Of a stretch of 64,000 bases of DNA, positions 33,701 through 44,399 are shown in pieces. The translations under genes and the position numbers were made by a program. Position 1 is the stretch's first letter. Each line of letters begins with the position of its first letter. The notes beneath the pieces are model-generated. The model did not search any database and was not told the origin of the DNA. It saw only the letters and a list, made by a program, of their open reading frames with translations. The DNA comes from Euglena gracilis (lineage: Eukaryota > Euglenida > Euglenophyceae > Euglenales): contig CP154955.1 in the NCBI GenBank assembly GCA_039621445.1, positions 43,485,540 through 43,549,539 on the forward strand, given 5' to 3'.

Positions 33701-35280
33701 CAAAGTGTTTGCATCGCTCGGCGTCAAACCGGGATGCATCTATGGAATCATTTGGTCACTGGCCGACCCCCCCGAGGGGGTGGGTGACTGGTTTTTTCAG
33801 AGTGACTGATTGATTTTTGGCCTGGATTTTCTCCCCCCCCGGGGGGGGGGAGGTCGGCAAGAAACCACTAAGCTGACCTGGCGCGGAAGCCGCTGGAAAA
33901 CTTTTTGGCCTTCTTCCAAAATTTCCGGGCCTTCTTTTTTGGTTTTTTGGTTTTTTGGGGGGTTTCAAGAGGGGCGAACCCCCCCGGGGGGGGGGGGTGG
34001 CCTGACTGGTTTTCTGAAAAGAGTGGGTGACTGGTTTTTGGAAGAGTGGCAGTGACCCCCTCCCCCCCCACCGGGGCGGCTTGTATGTGCAGGCAGGGGT
34101 GCAGCACTTCGAATCCCCGGGAGTCGGGTTTTGGGTTGGGTGGTGCTTTTGTTTTTGGTTGGGTGGTGTTTGGTGGAAACCCGTTGGCGTCGAAGGCACT
34201 GGTGCCCAAAAAATGGTCCTTTTCAGAATTCGCTTTGTCGGCAGGCACCGAGGGTCCAAACTGAGGTGTGCCTGCTATGTATAGCACAAAGCACCCCCCT
34301 CTCAGGTTGGTAAAAAGAAGCCTTACGTGTGTAAAAGCCTTCTCACGGGGCAAAATTGTCCATGCTTCCGAAACCAGAGACAGCTTAACCACTCTCCCAA
34401 AATAAGACCCTCAAATAAGATTTCCCTCAGGATTAAGCGGACAACTCAAAAGCTACGCCCAACTGAGAATGCCGTCAAAATGGGTGATTTTTTGACATTT
34501 TTGCCCGTTTTGCATTTTTAAATCTGTTTTTTGAAACAATTTCCGCTCATTGCCAAAAATCTCCTTTTTTGGATTAATGTCTGGGGGTCTGGGAATCAAT
34601 CTGTCAACTCATGTGGGAATCTTAGGTGGCCAAACTCGCACATAAGCATTTTTTTTTGTCGGTGCAAAATGCGCAAATGGACTTTCTTTTTCCACGAAAA
34701 CCCTGAACCCGCCGATCGCACCTGGGAAAACAAAAGTATGCCAGGTGTACACCTCGCGGCGCAAATGCGGTAACACGAAGGGTTCTAATTACCCCAACAA
34801 GCTGAGTAACGGATCCGAAGCGACAGCTTTACGTTTCTGTCTGTCAAACAGGTTGGATGCACACACTGGCTGTTGCGCCTATGGGGGGGTGTATGTGCTG
34901 CCTGCACCCCCGGGTGTTGCATCCATACAATTTTTACTCACCACCGCCCCGGGGGGGGGGCAACTTCCTCAAAAAGGAGCCTGTATGTGACGTTTGTTTT
35001 AATTGTCAGCAACGTTGTGGATAACATCATTCTGATGTTTTTATAATGGGCCCAAAGGGCAGGGTTCCCAAACCCTGGACCCCAGCCCACTGCCCCCCAC
35101 CCCCCAACACACACCTCTTCGGCCCCCCCCCCCCCAGAGGTGCTGGCGGACGTCCGGGCCAGCGTCGCTGCACAAGAGGGGGTGCTCCGCCGCATCGAGA
35201 AGCGCATCGCGGAGCTCCTGGGGGACCACCACGTCGTGGCCCGGGGCGGCGGGTGGGTCGCCCCCCTGCACGGCCGACAG
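30761..35280 (+). CDS. Unidentified coiled-coil-like protein, two internal exons
   Basis: Exon 30761-30889 follows TTCGCAG and reads VMDAVDSRRSILEELRSANQ then IAIHAAQRAE, ending before GTGTGG. Exon 35138-35280 follows a C-rich CAG acceptor and reads VLADVRASVAAQEGVLRRIE then KRIAELLGDHHVVARGGG, ending before GTTGAT. The phases (1 to 2) join in frame, giving a continuous charged helix with heptad-like Leu/Ile spacing. The 4.2-kb intron holds the nested M1/M2 elements, M7 and M3. Function unknown; preceding and following exons are not certain. Confidence 0.45.
30939..31531. mobile_element. M1-family hAT-like MITE, copy B, with nested M2
   Basis: Starts CAGGGGATTTCTTAAGCCGG and ends CCTTAAGAAATCCCCTG. 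Both flanks read CCAGGGTG (30931-30938 and 31532-31539), a perfect 8-bp duplication. The sequence is closely similar to copy A at 7749-8194 apart from one insertion. Confidence 0.9.
30971..31101. mobile_element. M2-family MITE inserted into M1 copy B
   Basis: Starts CAGGCTTCTTTTTAAG and ends CTTAAAAAGAAGCCTG. Flanked by GACCCCAT on both sides (30963-30970 and 31102-31109). The corresponding place in M1 copy A has no insertion, so this is an independent event within an older element. Confidence 0.9.
31741..31870. mobile_element. M7 small inverted-repeat element
   Basis: Starts TCACTCTTAACGCC and ends GGCGTTAAGAGTGA. The interior AGGGCCAGA...GAAGAAGGGAT...GCACACAG resembles 655-740. A diverged end pair, ATCACTCTTGATGGCC / GCATTCAGAGTGAT, occurs at 32270-32310. 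Confidence 0.7.
31872..35137. other. Large intron or intergenic stretch with repeats
   Basis: Contains a short CCTAACCCTAACCC tract near 32118, a second M3 copy at 33758-34075, C/G homopolymers and AT-richer sequence at 32300-32700 and 34280-34700. Open frames at 33050-33350 and 33350-33800 have no exon-like ends. No gene can be supported on either strand. Confidence 0.4.
33758..34075. mobile_element. M3-family repeat, copy 2
   Basis: GTGACTGGTTTTT motifs at both ends, GGTCGGCAAGAAACCACT and CTGGCGCGGAAGCCGCTGG inside, paralleling 25440-25665. Noncoding. Confidence 0.5.
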
Positions 35281-36369
35281 GTTGATACAAACCTTTGTTG
35301 TCGGGGGTTATTTTGGGTCTTTTGCTGGACCTCCAGGTCAGGCAGGGACTGACTTGGGTGATTTTCATCAACGTCGAGCCCCAAAAAGAGCATTTTTCAG
35401 GTTCAAGCCCATAAATTTCTCGGGGTTTTGCGCCTTATGAAATTGCGCCGCAATGGGGCTGTCCGTTTTTTTTTTCCCAGCAAGTTTCCTGGTCAGAGAT
35501 TCAGGGTAGGTGACCCTGGGGGGGATGCGAGTGGGTGGCCCGGGGGGTCGGAAGGGGTGACGAACGCAGTGAATCATTTTTGACCCCAAAATTGTCCGGT
35601 GGGGATAGGTGAGTGGGTGGGTGGGTGCCGGCCCCCTCACCCAGGTCCCGAAAAAGCCTCTGTTCTAGGCTCAGCCATTTGAAGCAGCGAAATGGGGCTC
35701 AAAATGCTGAACTCTGCGACATGGCTAGTCAGACGCCAATTTTTTTCATCTTATTTCTTCTGTCAACGATTGCACGCAAGTGTGATGGTCCAAAAAGCAC
35801 AGTGTCCGCTACCAAATGCCGGCATCACCAGAGGTCACCCGGGGCCGGGGGGTCCAGACCCCCCCCCCGATAACTGGCAGGGGGCGCAAAAAACCTTTAA
35901 AGGCGTCCTTTTCGGAAATTTTAAATTTTGCTGGATAAGAAAAAGTCATGAAAAATACAATCATGCCCAAGGAATCAGCCAATGATGCACAAGGAAAACA
36001 ATTGGGGGTGTTCTGATGATGGTGGGTCATGCTGGGCGATGCTGTATTTTTTTTTGGAGACCAAAGGTGAGGTTCCGATGCTGGGCGATGCTGGGCGACG
36101 CTGGGTTTTGTGCATATTTTGAAGAATTAGACGCATATTTGGGATTAATGAGCAAGGCCATAAAGCTCCCCAAAGCCCCAAATCTAATGAGATAAAATGG
36201 TTGCAAAGAAACCAAAATGACCTAAAATGGCTTGAACTGACCTCAAACAGCCCCATAATGGCTCACAACGTCGGCAAAGCTACCGAAATGACATAAAATG
36301 GCCCAAAATGCCAAAAAAAAATTGCACATATTGAAATTAGCAGAAAATTTACCTGAATTAACACAAAAT

Positions 36370-36860
36370 TGCCCAAATTGTCAAAAATTGATCCAGATGG
36401 TTGCATCGAGCATCCATTCCATCCACTACATCCACTCCAGTATCTGCGTCCAGTCCATCCACTGCCTGACTGCATCGACTCCAGTGTCTACATCCAGTCT
36501 TTCCACTGCATCCATCCAGTATCTACATCCAACCCGATTCCAGTACGTGCATCCATTCCATCCACCCCATCCACTCGACACTCCATCAATTCCACTCCAG
36601 TACTGGAGCAAGGAAGACCAAGAGGGGAAGAAATTTGTGGCTGGCTAAAAACGGCCAACAATGGATGAATTTGGGCAACAGTGAACAAAAGTGGCCAAAA
36701 GTGACCAAGTGCGGCCAAAAACGGGAAAAAGTGGGCAAATGGTCACAACTCCAAAGTGGATGGAGTGGATGCAGGTGATATTGTGGATGCAGCAGATGCA
36801 GTATTTGAGTGAATGCAGGTGTTGGAGGTGCACCACCAAGGGCTTCAAAGGCGATACCGG
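36370..36860. repeat. CATCCA-rich minisatellite region
   Basis: Irregular ATCCA / CATTCCATCCAC units at 36400-36600, with complementary GGATG(C)AG and GGTGATGCTGG units at 36755-36880. Further GCTGGGCGATGCTG units lie at 36030-36110. The two strands could pair. Confidence 0.6.
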
Positions 36861-37125
36861 GTGATGCTGGGTGATGCTGGGCCCAAGGGCATGGCAGACC
36901 AGAGGTGCATGCCTCTGGGGGCAGGGTCGGGCTGAATGGGTGCCCTATTTTCGGTGCAAAATGCTGAAAAAAATGCACCCCAAAAGTGGGCCCGCCAGGA
37001 TCCACTCAGGCATCCATCTCGGAAAATATAAATTTTGCTGGATAAGAGAACTAATGGCCAAAAAACTCAGCCAATTTTGCACGGGTAACAATCGGGGGTG
37101 CGGGTGGGGGTGCTCGAGCCCTCAC

Positions 37126-37267
37126 TCTGCGCCACCCGCTGCCCCGCCCCCGGCCTCCCCTCGGCCACGGACCACTGGGCCGAGAGGCCGAAGAGCCGCA
37201 GCCACAGCCGCTTCGCCAGCATGGACTCTTGCCTGTACAGCCCCTGCACTGTGACGTCCATGCGGTT
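37126..37267 (-). CDS. Candidate minus-strand exon, not identified
   Basis: On the minus strand an AG acceptor (GACTGGCAG) precedes MDVTVQGLYRQESMLAKRLW then LRLFGLSAQWSVAEG, and a GTGAGG donor follows. Composition is GC-rich and helix-like, as in other exons here. The plus-strand reading of the same segment is open but Ser/Pro/Cys-rich and less protein-like. It would be a gene opposite the plus-strand exons at 35.1 and 38.1 kb. Confidence 0.35.
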
Positions 37268-38078
37268 CTGCCAGTCCCCGCCCCCCGCGGAGGTTTATTT
37301 GTTCACGGACACCCCGAGGTGTGGCTGTCGACCCCAACCCCCCTCCTTAGTTGCACAAAGGCTCCTCTCCCCGGCCATGGCACCGTTGTGCGTAACAATG
37401 TGGCAATACTCGTCGTTGCCTGGCGAGGGGATGGGCGACGTGCTGGAGGCTTTCAGGGGGTCGTCCCTAGCCCCAGCCATGGAAGGCTCTGAACCAACTC
37501 CTACTGGGCCTAACCAATTTGGCAGGTGCCAAGTTCCCATCTTTCTAACCTTCCAAAGAATGTCTGGGTCTAGTTTCTTATATTATTTTTGTTTCACACG
37601 CTTTTTTGCCCAGCGGTGGTACAGGATTTGATGTTGATTTGAATAGTAATGCCTCATTGCGAGAATTGATGGAAGAGGGCCCAATGTGCAGTTTCCGCCC
37701 ACTCGTTCCCATTCTCGGATGTCTGGCGATGCCCACGACCACTGCTTAAACTTGTAAGGCCCCTTCCAGCACAGTTATTTAGTCTGTGTTTCGCTGGGAT
37801 TTGCAGAGAGCTTGTGGTAAAACCCCCCTCCAAAAATAAGGCCCGGGTCTCATTTTTTGGGTCCATTGCTTGAAACCTCCGGGGGGGGGTCTTATTTTTG
37901 GATTTTTGCTTGACCAATCCAGGCCCGAAAAAGACATCATTTTTCATGTTAAAAAAACCAAATTTTTATTTCGATGTTTCGTGTCATGTAAAAATTCCAA
38001 GAAAAAGTTGGTTGAGTGGGTTTGGCCCGGGGAAAGTGTCCCCCGCCCCCTTCCCCCCCCCCCCCGGCATTCTCGCAG

Positions 38079-38277
38079 GAGCGGGGGCCGCTCCGGCTTC
38101 ATTAGCCCGTCGCTGGACCTCGAGGAGGACCTGCAGCCCGGCCTGGCGGACGACGTGTACAACGCGGCCATCGGCCTGGGGGAGATGACGGTCCCCGCCG
38201 CCCGGCCCCTGGAGGACCCCCGGCGGCCGGCGGTCTCCCTGGGCAGGAGGTGCTTTGACCGGTTGGACGAACTCCTG
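38079..38277 (+). CDS. Candidate exon of an unidentified plus-strand gene
   Basis: Follows a C-rich tract and TCTCGCAG. Reads SGFISPSLDLEEDLQPGLAD, DVYNAAIGLGEMTVPA and RRCFDRLDELLV, ending before GTGGCG. It needs a preceding exon in phase 2, so it does not follow the 35138-35280 exon directly. It may belong to the same gene with a missing exon, or to another. Family unknown. Confidence 0.4.
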
Positions 38278-38289
38278 GTGGCGAGAACG

Positions 38290-41200
38290 GGGTCTCATTG
38301 TGTTGTGTGGCATATTGTGTGGCATTGTATGGCATTGTGTGGCAAACTTTTGCCGCTTCCCATCTGTGTCCATGAGCACCGCCACGTCAGATCACACGTT
38401 GTGGAGGGAATGTTTCTTGCTTGAAATGTTACTCTTGTCTGGCAACATTGTAGGACTCCGGTAACGCTGTCTTACGTCTACTCGTCACTGGACACAGGGA
38501 GAGTACCTCTCCCAGCGACTGATATCCTCAATTTTCCCGCAATTTCAACATTTTTTTCCCCAAGCTTTTCCTCCCCCTTTTCCGCTCCTCAGCACCAGAA
38601 TCTCTATTTCCAGAATAGATGGTTTTATGATGAATTCACCTGTATCCTCTGCATCTGTTGACAAATTCTACACTTTTTGTTTCATGTTCAGGATGTGAAC
38701 ACAAAGCTGAGCTGGAAAAAAAAGAAAGTAATATTTCAATATCCAGCTTGAGTGCATCATGCTACTTTAGAGCTTCAATGTTATTTTCCCCTGCAATTTT
38801 GCTTAATTTCCACAATGTTTGAAGGTTTCGGATATCAATACCTCTCCTGAGTTACCCGTCCCCCACCTTGCCCACCAACCACCCCCAATTACTGAGCCCC
38901 CCCCCCCCAGTCGGGGGTTGCAGGTTGGATGGTGCGTATGATCACCCCCGGCCCTGTCAGGGTTTTTAGGTGACCAAGGGAAATAGATATTTCTGCTCGG
39001 GGGTTGTGGCAGGGGGGGGGGTAATTCATTGACAAAGGTGGAGTGTCTTTGAGTTGTTTCCTGCACTGCAATTATGCTGGTGGAGAGAACCCAAATGTCA
39101 TAAGGAATTCAAAAGAAAGATAGGTTGAAAAAGTGGACAAGTGGACTCTTTGCCAGATTGAATTACAGAAGTAAACCCCACAATCACCTCCTGTGATTGG
39201 CACAGGAATTCCAATCCGACCGGAGCAGTGTGTGCAACCAGCAGGATGGCACTGGACAGAGAGCAGGAGGTGGGTGATGAAAATGCACGGGTTTTTCCCC
39301 CAAATTTGACAGAAATTTTTCCTTTCTTGTTCTGCATTTTTGGCTGCTTTTTTGCGTTTTGCTGAAAGACTAAGTTTACAAAAAAAAATGCATTTTTTTT
39401 CATTTTTTTTCCATTTTGGTTGAGACCAGAGCTGGCTGATTCAGGAAAATCCTCGACACGAAAAAAGCAAAAGAAGACAAAATATTGAAAAGGGGTAAAA
39501 AAAATTGTCAAAATGGTGGAAAATGGTATGGATTTTCAGAACTTTTTTGCCAAGGGTACCAAGCAGGTCCAGCCTGGCAGGCTCACCACCCCTGGGGGGT
39601 AGGTAGCAGGTTTAGGGTTCCGCTGGACCACAACCTTTTTTTCCAACCATCACTTTTTCCCCTGGTTCTAAATAGTCTGAAACGGCGTTTTTGATTGGTT
39701 GTTTTTGATATGCCCGCACCTCATTGCATCGAACCCCACTTGCATTTGGATTTTGTGTGTGTCTGTGTGTGTTTCCCGGGTTTTCTTTTTTTGCTTCGTG
39801 TTTTGGGAGTGGGAAGGTCCATGCTGCATTTATCATTGCAGCAAATCAGGCGGATTTAAAACCCACACAGAAGTGAAAACTCTCATGGGGGTCACATTGA
39901 ACACACCCGAAGTGTGGTCATTTTTGGGGGATTGGAGGGAAGTTGATTCCAGCAGCAGGGACCCCTCGGAAAAGGGGAAGGGCCGAACAATTTGGGGGGA
40001 GGTCCAACGGGGAGATGGGGGGGGGGGGGCCCCCCCCCCCTTCGGGCACCCCTCGCTCCCCCCCCCCCCCCGCCGTGCAAAGGTTCCTCCATGCCAGCGG
40101 GCATCACACACTGCCCCGGCGGCACCGACCCCAAAGGACGCTCCGTCTCCCCACTCCCGCCCTGGACCGGCCTGCGGGCATGGGCCATGGCCAGGCCGCC
40201 CTCCGGCGTATCCGTGGCGGGGCTCTGCGGGGGTCGATTTTGGGGGCCGAAACGCCCCCAACAAGCCGGAAGGTTTCCCATGGAGAGCTGGCCTGCCAGG
40301 GCGGGATGGGAATCCCCGCAACCCGGTGGGTGTTGGGGGGAGTCCAACCCCCCCCCCCCCCCCCCCATCCTGGTGGGTGGGGGGCCCGCCCCCCCCCCCT
40401 CCACCAGGCCTTCCCGTATTTCTGGGGGCGCAAATCTTTAGATCAAAATTTTCCTTCAAAGGAATTTTGTTTGAGTGGGCGCCATGGGTTGATCCCCCCC
40501 AACTCCCTGGCGGGTGGGGTCGACCCCCCCCCACACCAGCCTTCCAGGCCTTCCTGTGCAGCCCTACAGCCTGCCTGTACGGCGGCCTGCCAGGGTCCTC
40601 CTCCACGCCCCCGGGGGTATCCCTCTCCTATAAAGTCCCCCTGGACGCTGACCTCCGGCCCCCAGCAGATCCTCGAGCATATGGCTCAGCCCTGTCGTTT
40701 CTTGGCTATTTTGTGTCCTCCTGTAAGCCTCGGGTTCGTGTTTTTGTTCAAAAAGAGACATAAGGAAACAATAGAATGTATTTCAGAAGTATAGAACTGC
40801 CAAACCATCAGGATTATAATAGGTTTGTTTTTAATTTTTTTTTCAGTTTTATTTATCCGATTCATCTCATCATCCGGCTTCTGGTTCTAATCCCCCCAAA
40901 CTCAGCAGCCTGTTGCTTAAATTTGGGTTTCAGTCAATCTGCCGGTTGCTGAAATTTGGGGTTCACTGGATAGTCCGAAAGGTTGCTTAAATTCGCTTAA
41001 ATTCAACATGCCTCTTTTTCCAATGAAGGAAGAAGGTGGCACATTTTCTTGTCCAATGGAAGAAGGTTGTGGCGCATTTTTTTTGTGGAATATGCTTGCT
41101 CTTGAACCCCCCAAAAAATCAATTGTAATACCCCAATAGCACAATAATGATGGATGTTTTTTTTTTGCTGATGGTGGTTGAAGTATGGATTTCCTTTCAT

Positions 41201-42230
41201 TTTTGTTGAACTTTCCCCTGCATTTTCAGCGGTTGCTTGCATTTGGCTTTTGCAATGGTCCCCATGGGTTGCTGCGTTTCGGGGTGGCTTAAATTGGGGG
41301 GTTACCGCCCCGTCTCCGACGCTCTGCTGCCCCCAAGGAGCCTCCCTCGTCCTCGCCCGCGGCCGGGCGAGCCCCCTCCCCCCTCCCCCTCCCCCGGCGC
41401 GCTGATAGAGCGGTACTTGCTTGGCGGGGCCCGCACACTGCGTCTAGAGGCCACTACATATGATGACCCGTGCCCCGGGGTTGCCATGCGCCTGCATCGT
41501 TCTCTTCCTTGCTGGAAAAAAACTTTGTGAAGCTCTTTGGGTTGGTCTAACCAACCCAAAGATTAGGGTTAGGGTTAGGGTTAGGGTTGGAGTTAGGGTC
41601 AGGGTTGCCTCCGCCATAATACAAGAGTTTTGCGGATGAAGCTACACTAAACAAAAAATTAGCCGAAAGCAAATTATGTAATAATGTGTTGGTAAAATTT
41701 TGGGAGAATTCGACAATTTTTGACATCTTTTTTTCATTGAGGAAACTGAACAAATTCAAAACAATTTTCTCTCAAAAACACCATCAATTTTTGCATAAAT
41801 TTATGCATTTTTGTCATTTCTGGGCCATTTTCGACCTTTTTTCCAGGCATTTTTTTCAGCAGAGGTTTCGTGGGAAACTGTGGGATTGTGACCTGTTATT
41901 GCGCAACCCCAGCTCGTAACCTCCTTCCTTTCCTTCATCCTCTCCCTTCTCCCCTCCCTCTCCTCTACTGGCCAATCTGTTGCTGCTTTCGCCATTAGAG
42001 CTGAGTATGTCTGGGAAAGTTGTCTCTGTTTGTATGCATATTTTGCTCACGCTCTTTCAAGTATCGCAGATTCAACTGTAATTATGTTTGATGAATGTGT
42101 GACGTATTTTCATGTGCACGGATGATTTATGTATAACGTTAATGTGCATAGCATTTGGTGTGAATTTAGTTATGTGTCTGATTTGTTGAATCTGTCGCTG
42201 CATCGAGGCACATTTAAGCATGTCTGTATA
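38290..42230. other. Repeat-rich stretch without a supported gene
   Basis: Holds an M4-like element (38520-38860), an M5-like repeat (40276-40600), and interstitial TTAGGG at 41563-41607. A GC-rich patch at 40100-40220 reads PWTGLRAWAMARPPSGVSVA, and one at 41400-41450 reads ALIERYLLGGARTLRLEAT. Either might be an exon, but splice ends are poor. Confidence 0.35.
41535..41607. repeat. Interstitial telomere-like tract next to a perfect hairpin
   Basis: CTTTGGGTTGG and CCAACCCAAAG form an 11-bp stem around TCTAA (41535-41561). It is followed immediately by four TTAGGG units and degenerate GTTAGGGTCAGGG. Other short CCCTAA/TTAGGG tracts lie near 32118, 45225, 57518 and 61330. Confidence 0.85.
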
Positions 42231-42237
42231 CATCATG

Positions 42238-42341
<104 letters not shown>

Positions 42342-43227
42342 TGTGGGCTGGGATGGAGCCCAATTTCAACAGCTCTGGTTGCTACAGATACAGCTGGCAC
42401 ATCCCTAATCCCACCGCTATTTCCCTGCTGCAGCTTCTTCCGTCGCCTGTCCTCGGGGCTGGGTGAGAAGCCTTGGAAGCAGGGCGCTTTTGTCATAAAA
42501 AGATGAGCCAACGAGATGGGACATTTTTCTACGTCTTTTTGTTTAATATCTTTCTGTGAAGTTGGATGTCTTGTTTCATGCAGTTGTTGTATTTCGGGAT
42601 TACAAGTAGTCTTTCAGAAAGATGCAGCTTTTCATGCTGCATCTTTCATCCTATGTGCACTCTATCTCTTCCCATCCATCTTCCTCTTTGCCCCCAACCA
42701 TCCTTGCGCTAACCCTCTCCTTCACTCAGGTCTCAGGTGCGATCGTGACCAGGCAGCTGAATGTTCCACATGGATACGTGGATAGCTATTCCTCCGCATG
42801 TGCCACCCCTTTTCCGGCAGGCGGACCAACAAATCCCCGGGCTTCTTTTTAAGAAGGTTCGCCCAGAGGGGGGGGGGCTGCTATGGGCAGGCAGGGGTTG
42901 GTAAATGGAAGCCTTGGCGAATCGTGTCCCAACCTGGTGATGGGAGATAACGGGCAGCACCAGCACCACGAACTGTTTGGGGGGGAACTCAAGTTCACTC
43001 CCCCAAAAAAGGGAATGATACCCCCCCCCCTGGTGATTGATTATCTCGTGATGGGCATTTTTGGGGGGCAGCCCGAAGAATTTCCAAAAAATGTTGCGAT
43101 TTTGGAGATTAGGAAATTCCTGATCGGTGCTGTCATTTGGATAGCACCTTGAAGGTTAACCAGGTGTTGCCCATTGAGAACAAGCTGTAGCTTTTGATGC
43201 TTTCACGGACGTATTTCCCAAACGTAA

Positions 43228-43389
43228 ATAAATATAAGGCAGTTCAGGGTTTTGGTGGACACGGGTGAGCAGGCGAAACTGGTTAAGAGGTCCATCGTCC
43301 CAAAGCATTTGGCCAGGACGCCACAGACGCCAACCCTGCCGGTGGCTGCCAACGGCCAGTGTGCTTTGGGGGGCGACCAGCGTATATAA
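43228..43389 (+). pseudogene. Retropepsin-like fragment of an LTR-type retroelement
   Basis: A 53-codon frame reads FRVLVDTGEQAKLVKRSIVP then KHLA and LPVAANGQCALGG, with stops on both sides. The hydrophobic-hydrophobic-DTG signature followed by a conserved spacing to an (A)ANG turn is typical of retroviral-type aspartic proteases in Gypsy-like polyproteins. Nothing else of that polyprotein was found nearby, so it is a relic. Confidence 0.5.
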
Positions 43390-43449
43390 TTGGAGTTGGG
43401 CTTTCAATAAAAGGGGATACGGGCAGGGGGACCCAGGTTTTGTACCTCG

Positions 43450-43880
43450 AGGGGGTATTCTACTGTAAGTGTCTGATAATTTCCCCTGGTTGATAATTCC
43501 CCCACTTTTGGGCAAATTTCTGGAGATTGCCACCTGTCTGATAATTTCACCCCCCAAAACAAATTTGGCCAGTCGAAGGCCGAAAAGCCGATCGGCAAAG
43601 GTTTTGAAGGGGGAAGAGAAAAGTTTTTCCATAATTTTCATTTAAAAAAATGCCAAATCTGCCAATTTTTTGTCCGTGTTTTTTATAATCTAAATGTTTA
43701 CATGAAGGTGTAAAGTTAATGCAAAATGATGGTTTTTTTTTTAAAGATTGGATCTCCATGTGGAGCTTCACGGGTCAAGCCACCGGGAAATATCAATTTG
43801 GTTGATAATCCCCCCCCCCCAGTTTCCGGCGCTGTTGGGGGAAATTATCACATAGCTGCAGTACCTCGCGGATATTGAGG
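43450..43880. repeat. TGATAATTCCCCC-rich inverted block
   Basis: GATAATT(T/C)CCCC motifs at 43467, 43490, 43527 and 43803, with the complement GGGGGAAATTATC at 43835-43850. Probably one or two more small inverted-repeat elements. Confidence 0.4.
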
Positions 43881-44399
43881 GGGGATGCCATTTTACCATT
43901 TCTGGGTGTTTTCCCACACCATAAGGCTTTGTTTTTGACACTGATCCCCCCTGTTGCAATAAAAAAAGATGCAGTGCCTGCTGCCATCGCTGAATAATGA
44001 TTGTTTGTGTTGTTTTGGAGCCATTTGATGTGTCTTATGCCACGTTGGGCTCCTTAAATTCCCCCTCCCTTGCCCAAGCCGAACCTTTCTGCTGTCATGT
44101 GCAAGCAGGTGCCTTATATGGCGTCAACAAAGAATGAATCATTTCATCATGAATGAAATCTGAATCATTTCGCTTCGGTGCACCATTGGAGCATATTGCT
44201 TGCTCTCCGCAAAGTATCTGCCCCACCGTTGCTGGGTGAGGTGCCTTCCAGGTGGCCTGGTCACGCAGTCGCTGCAAGCCCTGTCCATATGTCCGCGCCA
44301 ACACCCCCCCCCAAATGGACGTTTCCTTCCAGCGGCGTACTGATAAATGCGGCGGTGGCCGGGCTGCTTTGTGTTGCCCCTTCCGGCGGGGTCCCTTGA

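Noticed and set aside
39833-40606. A 257-codon minus-strand frame rich in Gly and Pro, and its plus-strand counterparts
   Set aside because: The length comes from C/G homopolymers and an M5 repeat. Both strands are open and no domain is visible.
41563-41607. TTAGGG tract as a chromosome end
   Set aside because: Only about four exact units, flanked on both sides by normal sequence.
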